A stretch of DNA of 14,254 nucleotides from Candidatus Omnitrophota bacterium (GTDB lineage: Bacteria; Ratteibacteria; UBA8468; B48-G9; JAFGKM01): assembly GCA_023819545.1 (NCBI GenBank), contig JAMWCA010000020.1:1-14254 (forward strand). The letters are read 5' to 3'. A program made the position numbers and the translations under genes. This document shows positions 5,586-13,197 of this stretch, piece after piece. Within the stretch, counting starts at the first letter, position 1. Every line of letters starts with the position of its first letter. The notes beneath the pieces are model-generated. The model ran no database searches. It was not told the DNA's origin and worked only from the letters and a program-made list of their open reading frames with translations.

Positions 5586-6004
5586 ATGAGAAAATTTATT
5601 TTAAAAATTGTTATTGAATATATCTTTTTAATTCTTTTTGGATTGTTCATCTTTATTTTTACCATTTCTAATTTTAATTCAGCAAAGATTATTAGAGAAA
5701 ATTTTTGGATGTTTTTTACTGAAATTTTAACATTCTTTCCCTTTATTTTTCTTCTTGGTCTTTTTTATATCTGGTTACCAAAAGAAAAGATTGAAAAACA
5801 TATTTGCCTATTTATTATGGAAAAAGGGATGCAGTATAAAAAATCTTTTTATTTAGACGCATTTTCTACTTTGAAAATCTCTATTCTTACTTTTGAAATT
5901 GGACTATTTGGAATAAAATTTTCTCTGCTGACAAGATTATTACTTTTTCTATGTTTATTTTGATTGGAGAAATAATGGAGTTATATTTAAAAAATTTGAA
6001 ATAA
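5586..6004 (+). pseudogene. Decayed half-size ArsP-like permease
   Basis: The open frame 5586-5963 gives 125 hydrophobic residues with helices near 8-30 and 43-63. From memory, half-size permeases of the ArsP_1 group have the order W-x-PKE-x-x-EKH, a GxxxGSxxAGPLYAAFP segment, then M-x-KG, a FLGAWSTTKIP-like segment and FE-x-x-x-x-G-x-KF-x-L-x-R. Here WLPKEKIEKHI runs almost directly into MEKGM and LDAFSTLKISILTFE, so about 30 residues with the core motif look deleted. The frame then ends early at 5961-5963. Adding one T to the run 5944-5948 would restore a reading frame through MFILIGEIMELYLKN to the TAA at 6002-6004. There is no ribosome binding site. A small functional membrane protein remains possible. 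Confidence 0.5.
5960..5987 (+). promoter_or_regulatory. Weak candidate promoter for ccdA-redoxin
   Basis: TTGATT (5960-5965) and TATATT (5982-5987) are spaced by 16 bases and lie 44 bases before the ccdA start, inside the remnant of the decayed permease. The match is modest and AT-rich DNA gives such matches by chance. Read-through from the permease promoter is equally plausible. Confidence 0.3.
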
Positions 6005-6030
6005 TGCAAACACAATAAAAGGAGTATAAA

Positions 6031-6720
6031 ATGGAAAATGTTACAATTTTAGGGATGTTTTTACTCGGGCTAATGACAAGTTTATCACCATGTTCAATAG
6101 CAATACTTGTTGCAACCGTTTCTTTTATTATTGGTGAAAGCAAAAATCTAAAACAGGGCTTAATACTTGGAATATCTTTCACTGCTGGTTTAAGTTTGGT
6201 ATTTTTCATATTTGGTTTATTTGTTTCATATCTTGGACAGTTTGTAAGATACTCTCACATTTTCTTTGCAGTTGCTGGAATTACTCTTATTTATTTTGGT
6301 ATGCAACAACTTGGTATTTTCAAAGATTTATTAGGTAAGAGGAATAGTATTTCTTTTGTTCAACAATTTGGATTTAAAATTATGAACTTACCGATTGTTA
6401 TATCATCTTTTTTACTTGGTGTTTTGTTTGCTCTTGGGTGGGCACCATGTGCTACTGCTTTAATAATGCCAGCAATAGTTTATATTATGGCAAAAGAAAT
6501 AACAGTTTTTGGTGGAAGTTTTTTACTATTTATATTTGGATTAGGGCATGGTGTTCCAGTAATTCCATTAGCACTTTTAGGAGGAACTGTTAGAGAAAAA
6601 CTACAAATTAAAATTGTAAAGGCAGGCAATATAATAACCAAACTAATTGCTATTTTAATGATTTTGACAGGTTTAATTATTGCAGTTTTTGGTCCAAAAC
6701 TTGTTTCATTAATAAAATAA
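6031..6720 (+). CDS. ccdA: CcdA/DsbD-type thiol electron transporter
   Basis: The 229-residue membrane protein has about six helices and the two signature cysteines of the CcdA/DsbD-beta family: LSPCSIAILVATVSFI (C21, first helix) and GWAPCATALI (C140, fourth helix), plus FGLGHGVPVIPLALLGG (169-185). CcdA proteins take electrons from cytosolic thioredoxin and pass them across the inner membrane to extracytoplasmic thioredoxin-like proteins, classically for cytochrome c maturation. No cytochrome c genes are seen here, and the exported redoxin encoded 10 bases downstream is the obvious partner. The binding site AAAGGAG precedes the ATG. Its place at the end of the metalloid cluster suggests supply of reducing power outside the cytosol, perhaps for reducing arsenicals or protecting thiols; this is inference. 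Confidence 0.92.
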   Translation: MENVTILGMFLLGLMTSLSPCSIAILVATVSFIIGESKNLKQGLILGISFTAGLSLVFFIFGLFVSYLGQFVRYSHIFFAVAGITLIYFGMQQLGIFKDLLGKRNSISFVQQFGFKIMNLPIVISSFLLGVLFALGWAPCATALIMPAIVYIMAKEITVFGGSFLLFIFGLGHGVPVIPLALLGGTVREKLQIKIVKAGNIITKLIAILMILTGLIIAVFGPKLVSLIK

Positions 6721-6730
6721 GGGGGTAAAA

Positions 6731-7261
6731 ATGAGAGATAAATTTTTTTCATTTTTTCTAATCGTTTTTATTTATATTTTTTTATCTACAACAATATGGA
6801 GTGATAAAGAATTAGCACCTGATATTGTTGCAAAAGATATTTATGGAAATGAGTTTCAACTTTACAAATATAAAGAAAAACCCAAACTTATCCAGTTTAT
6901 GAAAGTATATTGTGGTGGAAGTTTAGCACCTAATACAGTGGAACAAATTAATCAATTAACAAAACTCTATCAAATATATAAAGATAAAGTAATCTTTGTA
7001 ACAATCACTCTTGCAAGTTGTCCAACGAGTGACCTTAAAGTAATTGCTGATAAATTGGGTATAAAATGGACATTCATAAACGATTTTTCTGACTATAAAC
7101 TTGACATAATTAAAGCATATGCAGAATATTTAAAAAAACTTTCTGACCCTGCTTTAATATTTATAAATAAAAAAAATCAAGTATTATTCACATCAAACTT
7201 TTGTAGCGAGAAAGAACTTGTAAAGTATATAAATTCTATATTAGAGTCCCGTCAAAAATAA
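6731..7261 (+). CDS. Exported thioredoxin-fold redoxin (TlpA/AhpC-like) without CxxC
   Basis: The 176-residue protein opens with a hydrophobic signal segment (residues 5-22, then TTIWSDKELAPD), so it should be exported and possibly membrane-anchored. LAPDIVAKDIYGNEFQL (28-44) is the typical N-terminal part of the AhpC-TSA/redoxin fold. Where TlpA has W-C-x-x-C, this protein has KVYCGGSLAPN (58-68): C61 is present, but the resolving position is Ser64. A second cysteine lies at C97 (TLASCPTSDL) after the following strand and a third at C158. DPALIFINKKNQVLF (139-153) is the cis-proline and beta-hairpin region. C61 may pair with C97, or act alone as in one-cysteine peroxiredoxins. It follows ccdA by 10 bases, so CcdA is its probable reductant. 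Confidence 0.8.
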   Translation: MRDKFFSFFLIVFIYIFLSTTIWSDKELAPDIVAKDIYGNEFQLYKYKEKPKLIQFMKVYCGGSLAPNTVEQINQLTKLYQIYKDKVIFVTITLASCPTSDLKVIADKLGIKWTFINDFSDYKLDIIKAYAEYLKKLSDPALIFINKKNQVLFTSNFCSEKELVKYINSILESRQK

Positions 7262-7269
7262 AAAATAAA

Positions 7270-7288
7270 CAAATTTCTTATAAATTTG
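7270..7288 (+). terminator. Weak AT hairpin after the redoxin gene
   Basis: CAAATTT-cttat-AAATTTG is a perfect 7+7 inverted repeat lying 9 bases after the redoxin stop. It has only one G-C pair and no following T-run, so it is a poor intrinsic terminator. It is listed because it is the only hairpin between the metalloid cluster and the next promoter. Confidence 0.2.
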
Positions 7289-7310
7289 ATTAATCCTTGA
7301 AAAGATTATT

Positions 7311-7338
7311 TTGACATAATTATTTGATAGTTTAAAAT
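7311..7338 (+). promoter_or_regulatory. Promoter of the GH4-to-folE operon
   Basis: TTGACA (7311-7316) and TAAAAT (7333-7338) with a 16-base spacer predict a transcript start near 7345 and a leader of about 28 bases containing the GGGAGGTGA binding site. It is the only good promoter I can see for the seven-gene run that follows. Confidence 0.6.
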
Positions 7339-7361
7339 TAATAGTTGACTTTATAAAAAAT

Positions 7362-7370
7362 GGGAGGTGA
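7362..7370 (+). promoter_or_regulatory. Ribosome binding site that fixes a TTG start
   Basis: GGGAGGTGA at 7362-7370 contains the in-frame GTG at 7367, so that codon cannot sensibly be the start. The GGAGG core ends 5 bases before the TTG at 7373, which is then the initiation codon. Confidence 0.75.
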
Positions 7371-7372
7371 AA

Positions 7373-8698
7373 TTGGCAAAGATAACCTTTATTGGTGCAG
7401 GTAGTTTTGGTTTTACAAGAGCACTTATTAGAGATATTTTAACTTTTCCTCTTTTACAGGACTCTACAATTTGTTTAATGGATATAGATGAAGAACGACT
7501 TGAATTCATAAAAAAAGCAGTAGAAAAAATTATTTCTTTTGGAAAATATCCTGCAAAACTTGAAGTTACAATGGACAGAAAAAAAGCACTAAAAAATGCA
7601 GATGCAGTCATATGTACAATACTTGTCGGTGGAGTGAAAGTGTGGAGGTATGATGTAGAAATTCCTAAAAAATATGGAGTTGATTTCTGTGTTGGAGATA
7701 CAAGAGGTGTTGCTGGAATTTTTCGTGCGTTAAGAACAATCCCAATTATGCTTGAGATATGTAAGGACATTGAACAACTTTGTCCAAATGCTATTTTTCT
7801 TAATTATACAAATCCAATGTCTATGTTATGTAGAGCAATGCAAAAGAGTTTTCCACATTTAAAAATAACTGGTTTATGCCATAGTGTCCAGGGAACAGCA
7901 GAGATGCTGGCTAACTGGATAGGAGCAAAGATGAGTCAGATTGATTATGTTTGTGCTGGAATTAATCATCAGGCATGGTTTATTGAATTTAAAAAAGATG
8001 GAAAAGATGCATATCCTTTAATAAAAAAAGTTGTTACTGAAAATGAAAAAATATATAAAGAAGAGATTGTAAGAAATGAGATGTTTCTTGCATTAGGATA
8101 TTATGTAACAGAGTCAAGCGGACATAATTCAGAATATAACTGGTGGTTTAGAAAAAGACAGGACTTAATTGAAAAATATTGTCTTCCTGGGACTGGCTGG
8201 AATCCTGGAGAACATGCCTATATTTTAAAAGAATATCTTAGAAGAGAAGATATATGGAAAGATGAAATAAAAAAATATCTTCAACAACCAATTAATCTTG
8301 AAAGAGGGCATGAATATGCTTCTTATATAATCAATGCTTATTTAGGAGGAGAACCTTATATATTTAACGGAAATATCCCTAATAAAAATATAATTCCGAA
8401 CCTTCCATATGATGCCTGTGTTGAAGTCCCTGTTCTTGTCAATAGAAGAGGTTTTAATTATATCTATGTCGGAAATATACCTGCCCAATGCGCTGCATTA
8501 AATAATATAAACATAGCAGTTGAAGAAATGGCAGTTGAGGGAGCTTTAACCGGAAATCCTGAAATGGTTTACCATGCTGTTTGTTATGACCCTTTAACTG
8601 CAAGTGTTTTATCTTTAAGGGAAATTAGACAGTTGGTAAGTGAAATGTTAGAGAAGAATGAAGATTATTTACCTCAATTTAAAAGTATAAAATTTTAG
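7373..8698 (+). CDS. Glycoside hydrolase family 4 (alpha-galactosidase-type)
   Basis: The 441-residue product from the TTG at 7373 (MAKITFIGAGSFGF) matches GH4, the NAD- and divalent-metal-dependent glycosidases that act by oxidation and elimination. Visible signatures are the Rossmann GAGS (8-11), GDTRGVAGIFRALRTIP (108-124), LNYTNPMSM (143-151), GLCHSVQG (167-174, metal ligand C169) and GINHQAW (196-202, H199). The CHSV form of the metal motif is typical of alpha-galactosidase/alpha-glucosidase-like members rather than 6-phospho-beta-glucosidases, so an alpha-galactosidase is my best guess; galacturonidase or other specificities are possible. There is no signal peptide, so it is cytosolic. 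Family length is 430-480 residues, so it is full length. It heads the operon, 56 bases upstream of amaP, with no transporter beside it. Confidence 0.9.
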   Translation: MAKITFIGAGSFGFTRALIRDILTFPLLQDSTICLMDIDEERLEFIKKAVEKIISFGKYPAKLEVTMDRKKALKNADAVICTILVGGVKVWRYDVEIPKKYGVDFCVGDTRGVAGIFRALRTIPIMLEICKDIEQLCPNAIFLNYTNPMSMLCRAMQKSFPHLKITGLCHSVQGTAEMLANWIGAKMSQIDYVCAGINHQAWFIEFKKDGKDAYPLIKKVVTENEKIYKEEIVRNEMFLALGYYVTESSGHNSEYNWWFRKRQDLIEKYCLPGTGWNPGEHAYILKEYLRREDIWKDEIKKYLQQPINLERGHEYASYIINAYLGGEPYIFNGNIPNKNIIPNLPYDACVEVPVLVNRRGFNYIYVGNIPAQCAALNNINIAVEEMAVEGALTGNPEMVYHAVCYDPLTASVLSLREIRQLVSEMLEKNEDYLPQFKSIKF

Positions 8699-8754
8699 AA
8701 GGAAATTTGACTATTTTCAAAAAATTAAAGAAAATATAAAAAACAGGGGGAGAA

Positions 8755-9306
8755 ATGAAAATATGGAGTAGAATTGTTGGTGGTATTTATATAATAATGG
8801 GTATTATTTTTGTTTTTTGCCTCCTTTCTTTTTTTGCAAATAAAGAGTTATGCCAGGGTTTTTTAAATTTTATTGAAAAAAAATCTATTAATGTTGGATT
8901 TTTTTCAATTGGAGTATTATTTGTTGGGATAATATGGATAGTAAACTGGATTGATTATGTTTATAGAACGAAAGCAGTTTCTTTTGATAATCCAGGGGGG
9001 AAAGTAAAAATTTCTCTTAAAGCGATAGAAGATTATATAAGTTCTACAATAATTAAAAATATAGAGGGTATAGAAGGTATAAAAGTTAAAGCATTTGTTA
9101 CTTCAAGAGGGCTTGAAACAAAAGTAAATTTAAAAATAGTTTCTAAATTGAGTATTACAGAGACATGCAGCACAATTCAGGAATTAATAAAAAGATATTT
9201 GCAGGATACAATTGGGATTGAAAGAATAGCAAATATAGAAATTTATGTTTCAAATATTATTGGTGAGGCAGAAAAAGAAAAAAATGAAGCATCAAAAGAA
9301 ACTTAA
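8755..9306 (+). CDS. amaP: AmaP/Asp23-type membrane-anchored envelope protein
   Basis: The 183-residue protein has two membrane helices (about 8-28 and 48-68), followed by a cytosolic domain from about 80 to 167 that has the strand-helix pattern of the Asp23/DUF322 family (GKVKISLKAIEDYISSTI ... ETKVNLKIVSK ... IANIEIYVSNI). In Firmicutes AmaP anchors Asp23 at the membrane and links to cell-wall stress. Here both parts are in one protein, as usual for AmaP, but no partner asp23 gene is present. GGGGGAG precedes the ATG. Its last 23 bases overlap gmhA. Context with LPS heptose genes and ftsH suggests a role in envelope homeostasis; this is an inference. Confidence 0.75.
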   Translation: MKIWSRIVGGIYIIMGIIFVFCLLSFFANKELCQGFLNFIEKKSINVGFFSIGVLFVGIIWIVNWIDYVYRTKAVSFDNPGGKVKISLKAIEDYISSTIIKNIEGIEGIKVKAFVTSRGLETKVNLKIVSKLSITETCSTIQELIKRYLQDTIGIERIANIEIYVSNIIGEAEKEKNEASKET

Positions 9307-9865
9307 ATTTTTAGAAAAAGAAATAGAAAATCATTTAGAACTTGTAAAAGTTGTCTTTTCAGACCAGTTTAATGAAAACCTTATAAAAATTTCAGAATTA
9401 ATTGTTAAATCTATAAAAGAAGGCAATAAAGTTCTTCTTTGTGGAAATGGAGGCAGTAGTGCTGATTGTCAACATTTTGCAGGTGAAATGATTAATAGAT
9501 TTAAGAAAGAAAGGGAGCCGCTTCCTTTTATTTCTTTAACAACTGATACTTCTGTCTTAACAAGTATAGGGAATGATTATTCATTTGAAGAAATATTTTC
9601 AAAACAAGTTAAAGCAATTGGAAAAGAAAAGGATATTTTGATATGTTTCTCAACTTCAGGGGAATCAAAAAATGTAATTAAGGCAGCAAATATTGCAAAA
9701 CAAAAGAAAATTAAAGTTATTTCAATTACAGGAAAAACTCCAAACACACTTGAAAAAATATCTGACTTTGTTATCTCAGTCCCATCAAAAGAGACATATA
9801 AAGTTCAACAAATACATTTAATTATATATCACCTTCTATGCTCTCTGATTGAGGAAGAATTTTAA
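9284..9865 (+). CDS. gmhA: Sedoheptulose 7-phosphate isomerase (GmhA)
   Basis: The product is a 193-residue SIS-domain enzyme that converts sedoheptulose 7-phosphate to D-glycero-D-manno-heptose 7-phosphate, the first step to ADP- or GDP-heptose for LPS core or S-layer glycans. LLCGNGGSSADCQHFAGEM (51-69) carries the phosphate loop and the catalytic H64 and E68. TDTSVLTSIGNDYSFEEIF, ICFSTSGESKNVIKA and VQQIHLIIYHLL (with the second catalytic histidine and the conserved glutamine) complete the fold. The frame is open to 9245, but I choose the ATG at 9284, giving normal length. It overlaps amaP by 23 bases and ends 2 bases before rfaE2, which catalyses a later step of the same pathway. Confidence 0.93.
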   Translation: MKHQKKLKFLEKEIENHLELVKVVFSDQFNENLIKISELIVKSIKEGNKVLLCGNGGSSADCQHFAGEMINRFKKEREPLPFISLTTDTSVLTSIGNDYSFEEIFSKQVKAIGKEKDILICFSTSGESKNVIKAANIAKQKKIKVISITGKTPNTLEKISDFVISVPSKETYKVQQIHLIIYHLLCSLIEEEF

Positions 9866-9867
9866 AA

Positions 9868-10350
9868 ATGTATAAAATAAAAACTATTGAAGAAATAAAA
9901 AAAATATCTTCAAAATTGAAAAAACAAGGGAAAATTATTGTTTTTACAAATGGCTGTTTTGACATTATCCATCCTGGACATATAAAAGTTTTAAAAAGAG
10001 CAAAATCAATTGGAGACATTTTAATAGTTGGGCTTAACAGTGATAAATCAGTTAAAATGTTAAAAGGAAAAGGAAGACCTATAATTGATCAAAAGAGAAG
10101 ATGTGAAATTTTATCATGTTTTTCTATGATAGATTATATTGTTGTATTTAAAGAAAAAACACCAGAAAAATTGATAAAAAAAATTTTACCAGATTTTATT
10201 GTTAAAGGAGGAGATTATAAAGAGGAAGAAGTTATAGGGAAAGAAATTATTGAAAAATATGGTGGAAAGGTTGTTATTGTTCCTTTATATAAAAAATATT
10301 CAACAACAAATTTAATAAGAAAAATATATGAAAACTTTAAGGATTATTGA
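9868..10350 (+). CDS. rfaE2: Heptose 1-phosphate adenylyltransferase (RfaE2/HldE C-terminal type)
   Basis: The 160-residue cytidylyltransferase-fold enzyme has FTNGCFDIIHPGHIKVL (26-42, HPGH 35-38), LNSDKSVKMLKGKGRPI (56-72), VKGGDYKEEEVIG (112-124) and YSTTNLI (144-150), all diagnostic of the nucleotidyltransferase half of HldE. It transfers AMP (or another NMP) to D-glycero-manno-heptose 1-phosphate. The kinase half (HldE N-terminus, HldA) is not fused and not present in the window, nor is the phosphatase GmhB, so they must lie elsewhere. Length fits stand-alone RfaE2. It starts 2 bases after gmhA, and its last 23 bases overlap thiD2-thiE. Confidence 0.92.
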   Translation: MYKIKTIEEIKKISSKLKKQGKIIVFTNGCFDIIHPGHIKVLKRAKSIGDILIVGLNSDKSVKMLKGKGRPIIDQKRRCEILSCFSMIDYIVVFKEKTPEKLIKKILPDFIVKGGDYKEEEVIGKEIIEKYGGKVVIVPLYKKYSTTNLIRKIYENFKDY

Positions 10351-11365
10351 TGTAAATTTTAACAGGGCAAGAGAGGGTTTAAGAGTAATTGAAGAATCTG
10401 TAAGATTTATATGCGAGGACAAGCAACTTTTGAAAGAAATAAAGGAAATAAGACACAGGTTTTCAAAAACTATATTAAAATATTTTCCATCAGAAAAATT
10501 AAAGAGCCAAAGATTTATCCAATCTGATATAGGAAAAGAATTGGATATAAAAGAAAAACTAAATTTAAAAAAGATTATTGAAAATAACTTCTTTAGGGTT
10601 GAAGAGGCATTAAGAGTTCTTGAAGAATATTCAAAAATTATAAATCCAGATTATGTTTTTTTCTTTCACAATTTAAGATTTGAAATTTATGAGTTTGAAA
10701 AAAAAGTTATTACTAAAATCTCAAGAAAAAAAATAGGTCTACCCTGCTTGTATGTAATACTTAATCTTAAAGAAGATGAAAAACAATTTTTAAAATTTAC
10801 TGAAAACGTAATTAAAGGGAGACCTGACTTAATTCAACTCAGATATAAAGGTGAAAATTCAAAATTTTTTTTAAAAATAGCAAATTTCTTGAAAAAAAAT
10901 ATTCCAGATGAGATAATATATTTAATTAATGACAGAGTTGATATATGTTTTTTATGTGAAGCAGATGGTGTTCATATAGGTAAGAATGATTTAGATATTG
11001 AAGATGTAAGAAAGATATTACCAGAAAAAATAGTTGGTGTTTCAACAGAAAATATAAAAGACATAGAAAGAATAAAAAATAAAGATATAGATTATGTTGC
11101 GATTGGTTCAATTTTTAAATCACCAACAAAAATAGAAAAAGTTCCAATTGGTTTAGATATTTTAAAAAAAGTTAAAGAAAAGATCTCTATACCTCTAATT
11201 GGAATAGGAGGTATAAATATAGAAAATGCAAGACAGGTTATTGAAAATGGAGCAGATGGGATTGCAGTAATAAGTGCTATAGAAAATTCAAAAAAAGTAG
11301 AAGAAGTAATAAAAAAATTAAAGGAGGAAATAAATAAAGGATGGAAGAAAAGGGGAATAATTTGA
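10328..11365 (+). CDS. thiE: ThiD2-ThiE fusion: HMP-phosphate kinase and thiamin-phosphate synthase
   Basis: This 345-residue two-domain enzyme has a ThiD2-type domain at residues 1-130, described as a monofunctional kinase that turns HMP-P into HMP-PP. The C-terminal part, from LYVILNL (141), is thiamin-phosphate synthase, which joins HMP-PP and thiazole phosphate. ThiE motifs are DLIQLRYK (167-174), LINDRVDI (199-206), ADGVHIGKNDLD (212-223), VGVSTEN (236-242), YVAIGSIFKSPTK (256-268) and IGIGGINIENARQVIENGADGIAVISAI (291-318). The ThiD2 half contains two related 14-residue blocks at 10-23 and 87-100 (N-F-x-R ... E-x-LRV-x-EE). The start overlaps rfaE2 by 23 bases, so it is fixed by the conserved N-terminus LRIIDVNFNRAREGLRV. 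There is no room for a TPP riboswitch directly upstream. Confidence 0.9.
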   Translation: MKTLRIIDVNFNRAREGLRVIEESVRFICEDKQLLKEIKEIRHRFSKTILKYFPSEKLKSQRFIQSDIGKELDIKEKLNLKKIIENNFFRVEEALRVLEEYSKIINPDYVFFFHNLRFEIYEFEKKVITKISRKKIGLPCLYVILNLKEDEKQFLKFTENVIKGRPDLIQLRYKGENSKFFLKIANFLKKNIPDEIIYLINDRVDICFLCEADGVHIGKNDLDIEDVRKILPEKIVGVSTENIKDIERIKNKDIDYVAIGSIFKSPTKIEKVPIGLDILKKVKEKISIPLIGIGGINIENARQVIENGADGIAVISAIENSKKVEEVIKKLKEEINKGWKKRGII

Positions 11366-13197
11366 ACTTTTTAAAGGGTCTTTTGTTATGGGTCTTGATA
11401 GGGATTTTTATTATAGGACTTTTAAAATTTTCACAATTTGAAAGTAAAAAAATAAACTTAATTTATAGTGATTTTATTAATGAAGTAAAAAAGGGGAATA
11501 TTGAAGGGGTACTGACGATAAAAAAAGGTGTGATTTATGGTAAATTAAAAGATGGAAGGTCTTTTTATACTTATCTTGGAGAAGACCCTGATTTAAATAA
11601 AATTCTAATTGAAAACAACATTTCTTTTAAATATGAACCTGGTAATTGGATTTTTGAATTAATTCCGTATATTGTTCCTGGGTTGATTTTTTTCTTAATT
11701 TTCTGGATGGTTATAAGACAGGCAAATCTTGAAAGAAATAGAGTTATGTCATTTGCAAAAAGTACACCAATTATTCCAAATCCTAAAAATAGAGTTACTT
11801 TTGAAGATGTTGCTGGATGTGAAGAAGCGAAAGAAGAGTTGAAAGAAATAATTGAATTTCTAAAAAATCCCAAGAAATTTCAAAAACTTGGTGGTAAAAT
11901 TCCGAAAGGTGTTCTTTTAATTGGCCCTCCAGGAACAGGAAAGACACTTCTTGCAAAAGCAGTTGCAGGAGAGGCAGGAGTTCCATTTTTAGGTATGAGT
12001 GGTTCTGATTTTGTTGAAATGTTTGTAGGAGTTGGAGCAGCCAGAGTAAGGGATCTATTTAGACAGGCAAAACGACTTGCACCATGTATTGTTTTTATTG
12101 ATGAAATTGATGCTGTTGGAAGACAAAGATTTGCAGGCCTTGGCGGTGGACATGATGAGAGAGAACAAACACTAAATCAATTACTTGTAGAAATGGATGG
12201 TTTTCAAACAGATGAAGGAATAATTGTTATGGCTGCAACAAATAGACCTGATGTTTTAGACCCAGCATTAACAAGACCTGGAAGATTTGATAGAACAGTT
12301 GTTGTTACTCTTCCTGATGTTAAAGCAAGAGAAAAAATATTAAAAGTGCATACAAAAAATAAACCACTTGCTGAAACAGTTGATTTATCTTTAATTGCAA
12401 GAGCAACTCCAGGGCTTTCAGGTGCAGACCTTGCAAATATTGTTAATGAGGCAGCACTTTTAGCAGCAAGAAAAGGGAAGGAAAAAATTGATATGATTGA
12501 TTTTGAAGAAGCAAAAGATAAAGTTTTAATGGGGGTTGAGAGGAAAAGTTTATATGTAAGTGAAGAAGAGAAAAAAATTATTGCATATCATGAGGCAGGA
12601 CATACTCTTGTTCAAAAAAGTTTACCAGAAGTATATCCTGTCCATAAAGTTACAATAATTCCAAGAGGCCAAGCACTTGGAACAACTCATATACTTCCTG
12701 ATAAAGACAGATTCCTTGAGAGTGATGTATATTACAAAAATTCTCTTGCTGCACTTCTTGCAGGTAGGGCAACAGAGGAAATAGTTTTTGGTAAGAAATT
12801 TACAGGGAGTGAAAACGATTTAAGAATTGCGACTGAAATTGCAAAAAAGATGGTTTGTGAATGGGGGATGAGTGAAAATTTAGGGCCTGTAAGTTTTAGA
12901 CAGCATGACACAGTATTTCTTGGGAGAGACCTTATCCAACAAAGAGAATTCAGTGAAGAAACTTCAAGAGAAATTGATAAAGAAATTAAAATGATTCTTG
13001 AAGAAGCAGAAAAAAAAGCAAAAGAAATAATAATAAAAAACAGGGATAAACTTGACCTTTTAGTTAAAGAACTTTTAGAGAAAGAAACATTAACATCAGA
13101 AGAAATAGATAAAATTCTTGGAATAAAAAAAGGAGATGAAAATGGACATAATGAAAATAGAGAAAGGGATGAAACTGATAATAGAAGGGCTGGGTGA
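11341..13197 (+). CDS. ftsH: ATP-dependent zinc metalloprotease FtsH
   Basis: The 618-residue protein has the full FtsH order: first membrane helix (12-30), a short extracytoplasmic domain, second helix (108-125), the AAA+ module with Walker A GPPGTGKT (195-202), Walker B VFIDEID (251-257), the pore-loop region MSGSDFVEMFVGVGAARVRDLF and the second region of homology AATNRPDVLDPAL (298-310) with RPGRFDR (312-318), then the zinc protease with HEAGH (417-421) and the third ligand D493 in SENDL. It extracts and degrades damaged membrane proteins and short-lived regulators. The start ATG at 11341 overlaps thiD2-thiE by 25 bases; AAAGGAGG lies 13 bases upstream, rather far. The C-terminal 20 residues are hydrophilic and overlap folE by 56 bases. 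Confidence 0.97.
   Translation: MEEKGNNLNFLKGLLLWVLIGIFIIGLLKFSQFESKKINLIYSDFINEVKKGNIEGVLTIKKGVIYGKLKDGRSFYTYLGEDPDLNKILIENNISFKYEPGNWIFELIPYIVPGLIFFLIFWMVIRQANLERNRVMSFAKSTPIIPNPKNRVTFEDVAGCEEAKEELKEIIEFLKNPKKFQKLGGKIPKGVLLIGPPGTGKTLLAKAVAGEAGVPFLGMSGSDFVEMFVGVGAARVRDLFRQAKRLAPCIVFIDEIDAVGRQRFAGLGGGHDEREQTLNQLLVEMDGFQTDEGIIVMAATNRPDVLDPALTRPGRFDRTVVVTLPDVKAREKILKVHTKNKPLAETVDLSLIARATPGLSGADLANIVNEAALLAARKGKEKIDMIDFEEAKDKVLMGVERKSLYVSEEEKKIIAYHEAGHTLVQKSLPEVYPVHKVTIIPRGQALGTTHILPDKDRFLESDVYYKNSLAALLAGRATEEIVFGKKFTGSENDLRIATEIAKKMVCEWGMSENLGPVSFRQHDTVFLGRDLIQQREFSEETSREIDKEIKMILEEAEKKAKEIIIKNRDKLDLLVKELLEKETLTSEEIDKILGIKKGDENGHNENRERDETDNRRAG
13131..13135 (+). promoter_or_regulatory. Ribosome binding site that fixes the folE start
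   Basis: AGGAG at 13131-13135, inside the end of ftsH, lies 6 bases before the ATG at 13142. The in-frame ATG at 13136 directly abuts it and is too close. A third in-frame ATG at 13151 is possible but less well placed. Confidence 0.65.

Noticed and set aside
8699..8754. Promoter between the GH4 gene and amaP
   Set aside because: TTGACT is present, but the nearest TATAAA is 22 bases away, outside the usual spacing; read-through from 7311-7338 is more likely.
10150..10328. TPP riboswitch before thiD2-thiE
   Set aside because: The region is coding for rfaE2 and I found none of the conserved TPP riboswitch core sequences.
11571..11986. Minus-strand frames inside ftsH
   Set aside because: They are shadows of the AAA+ coding sequence with no start signals.
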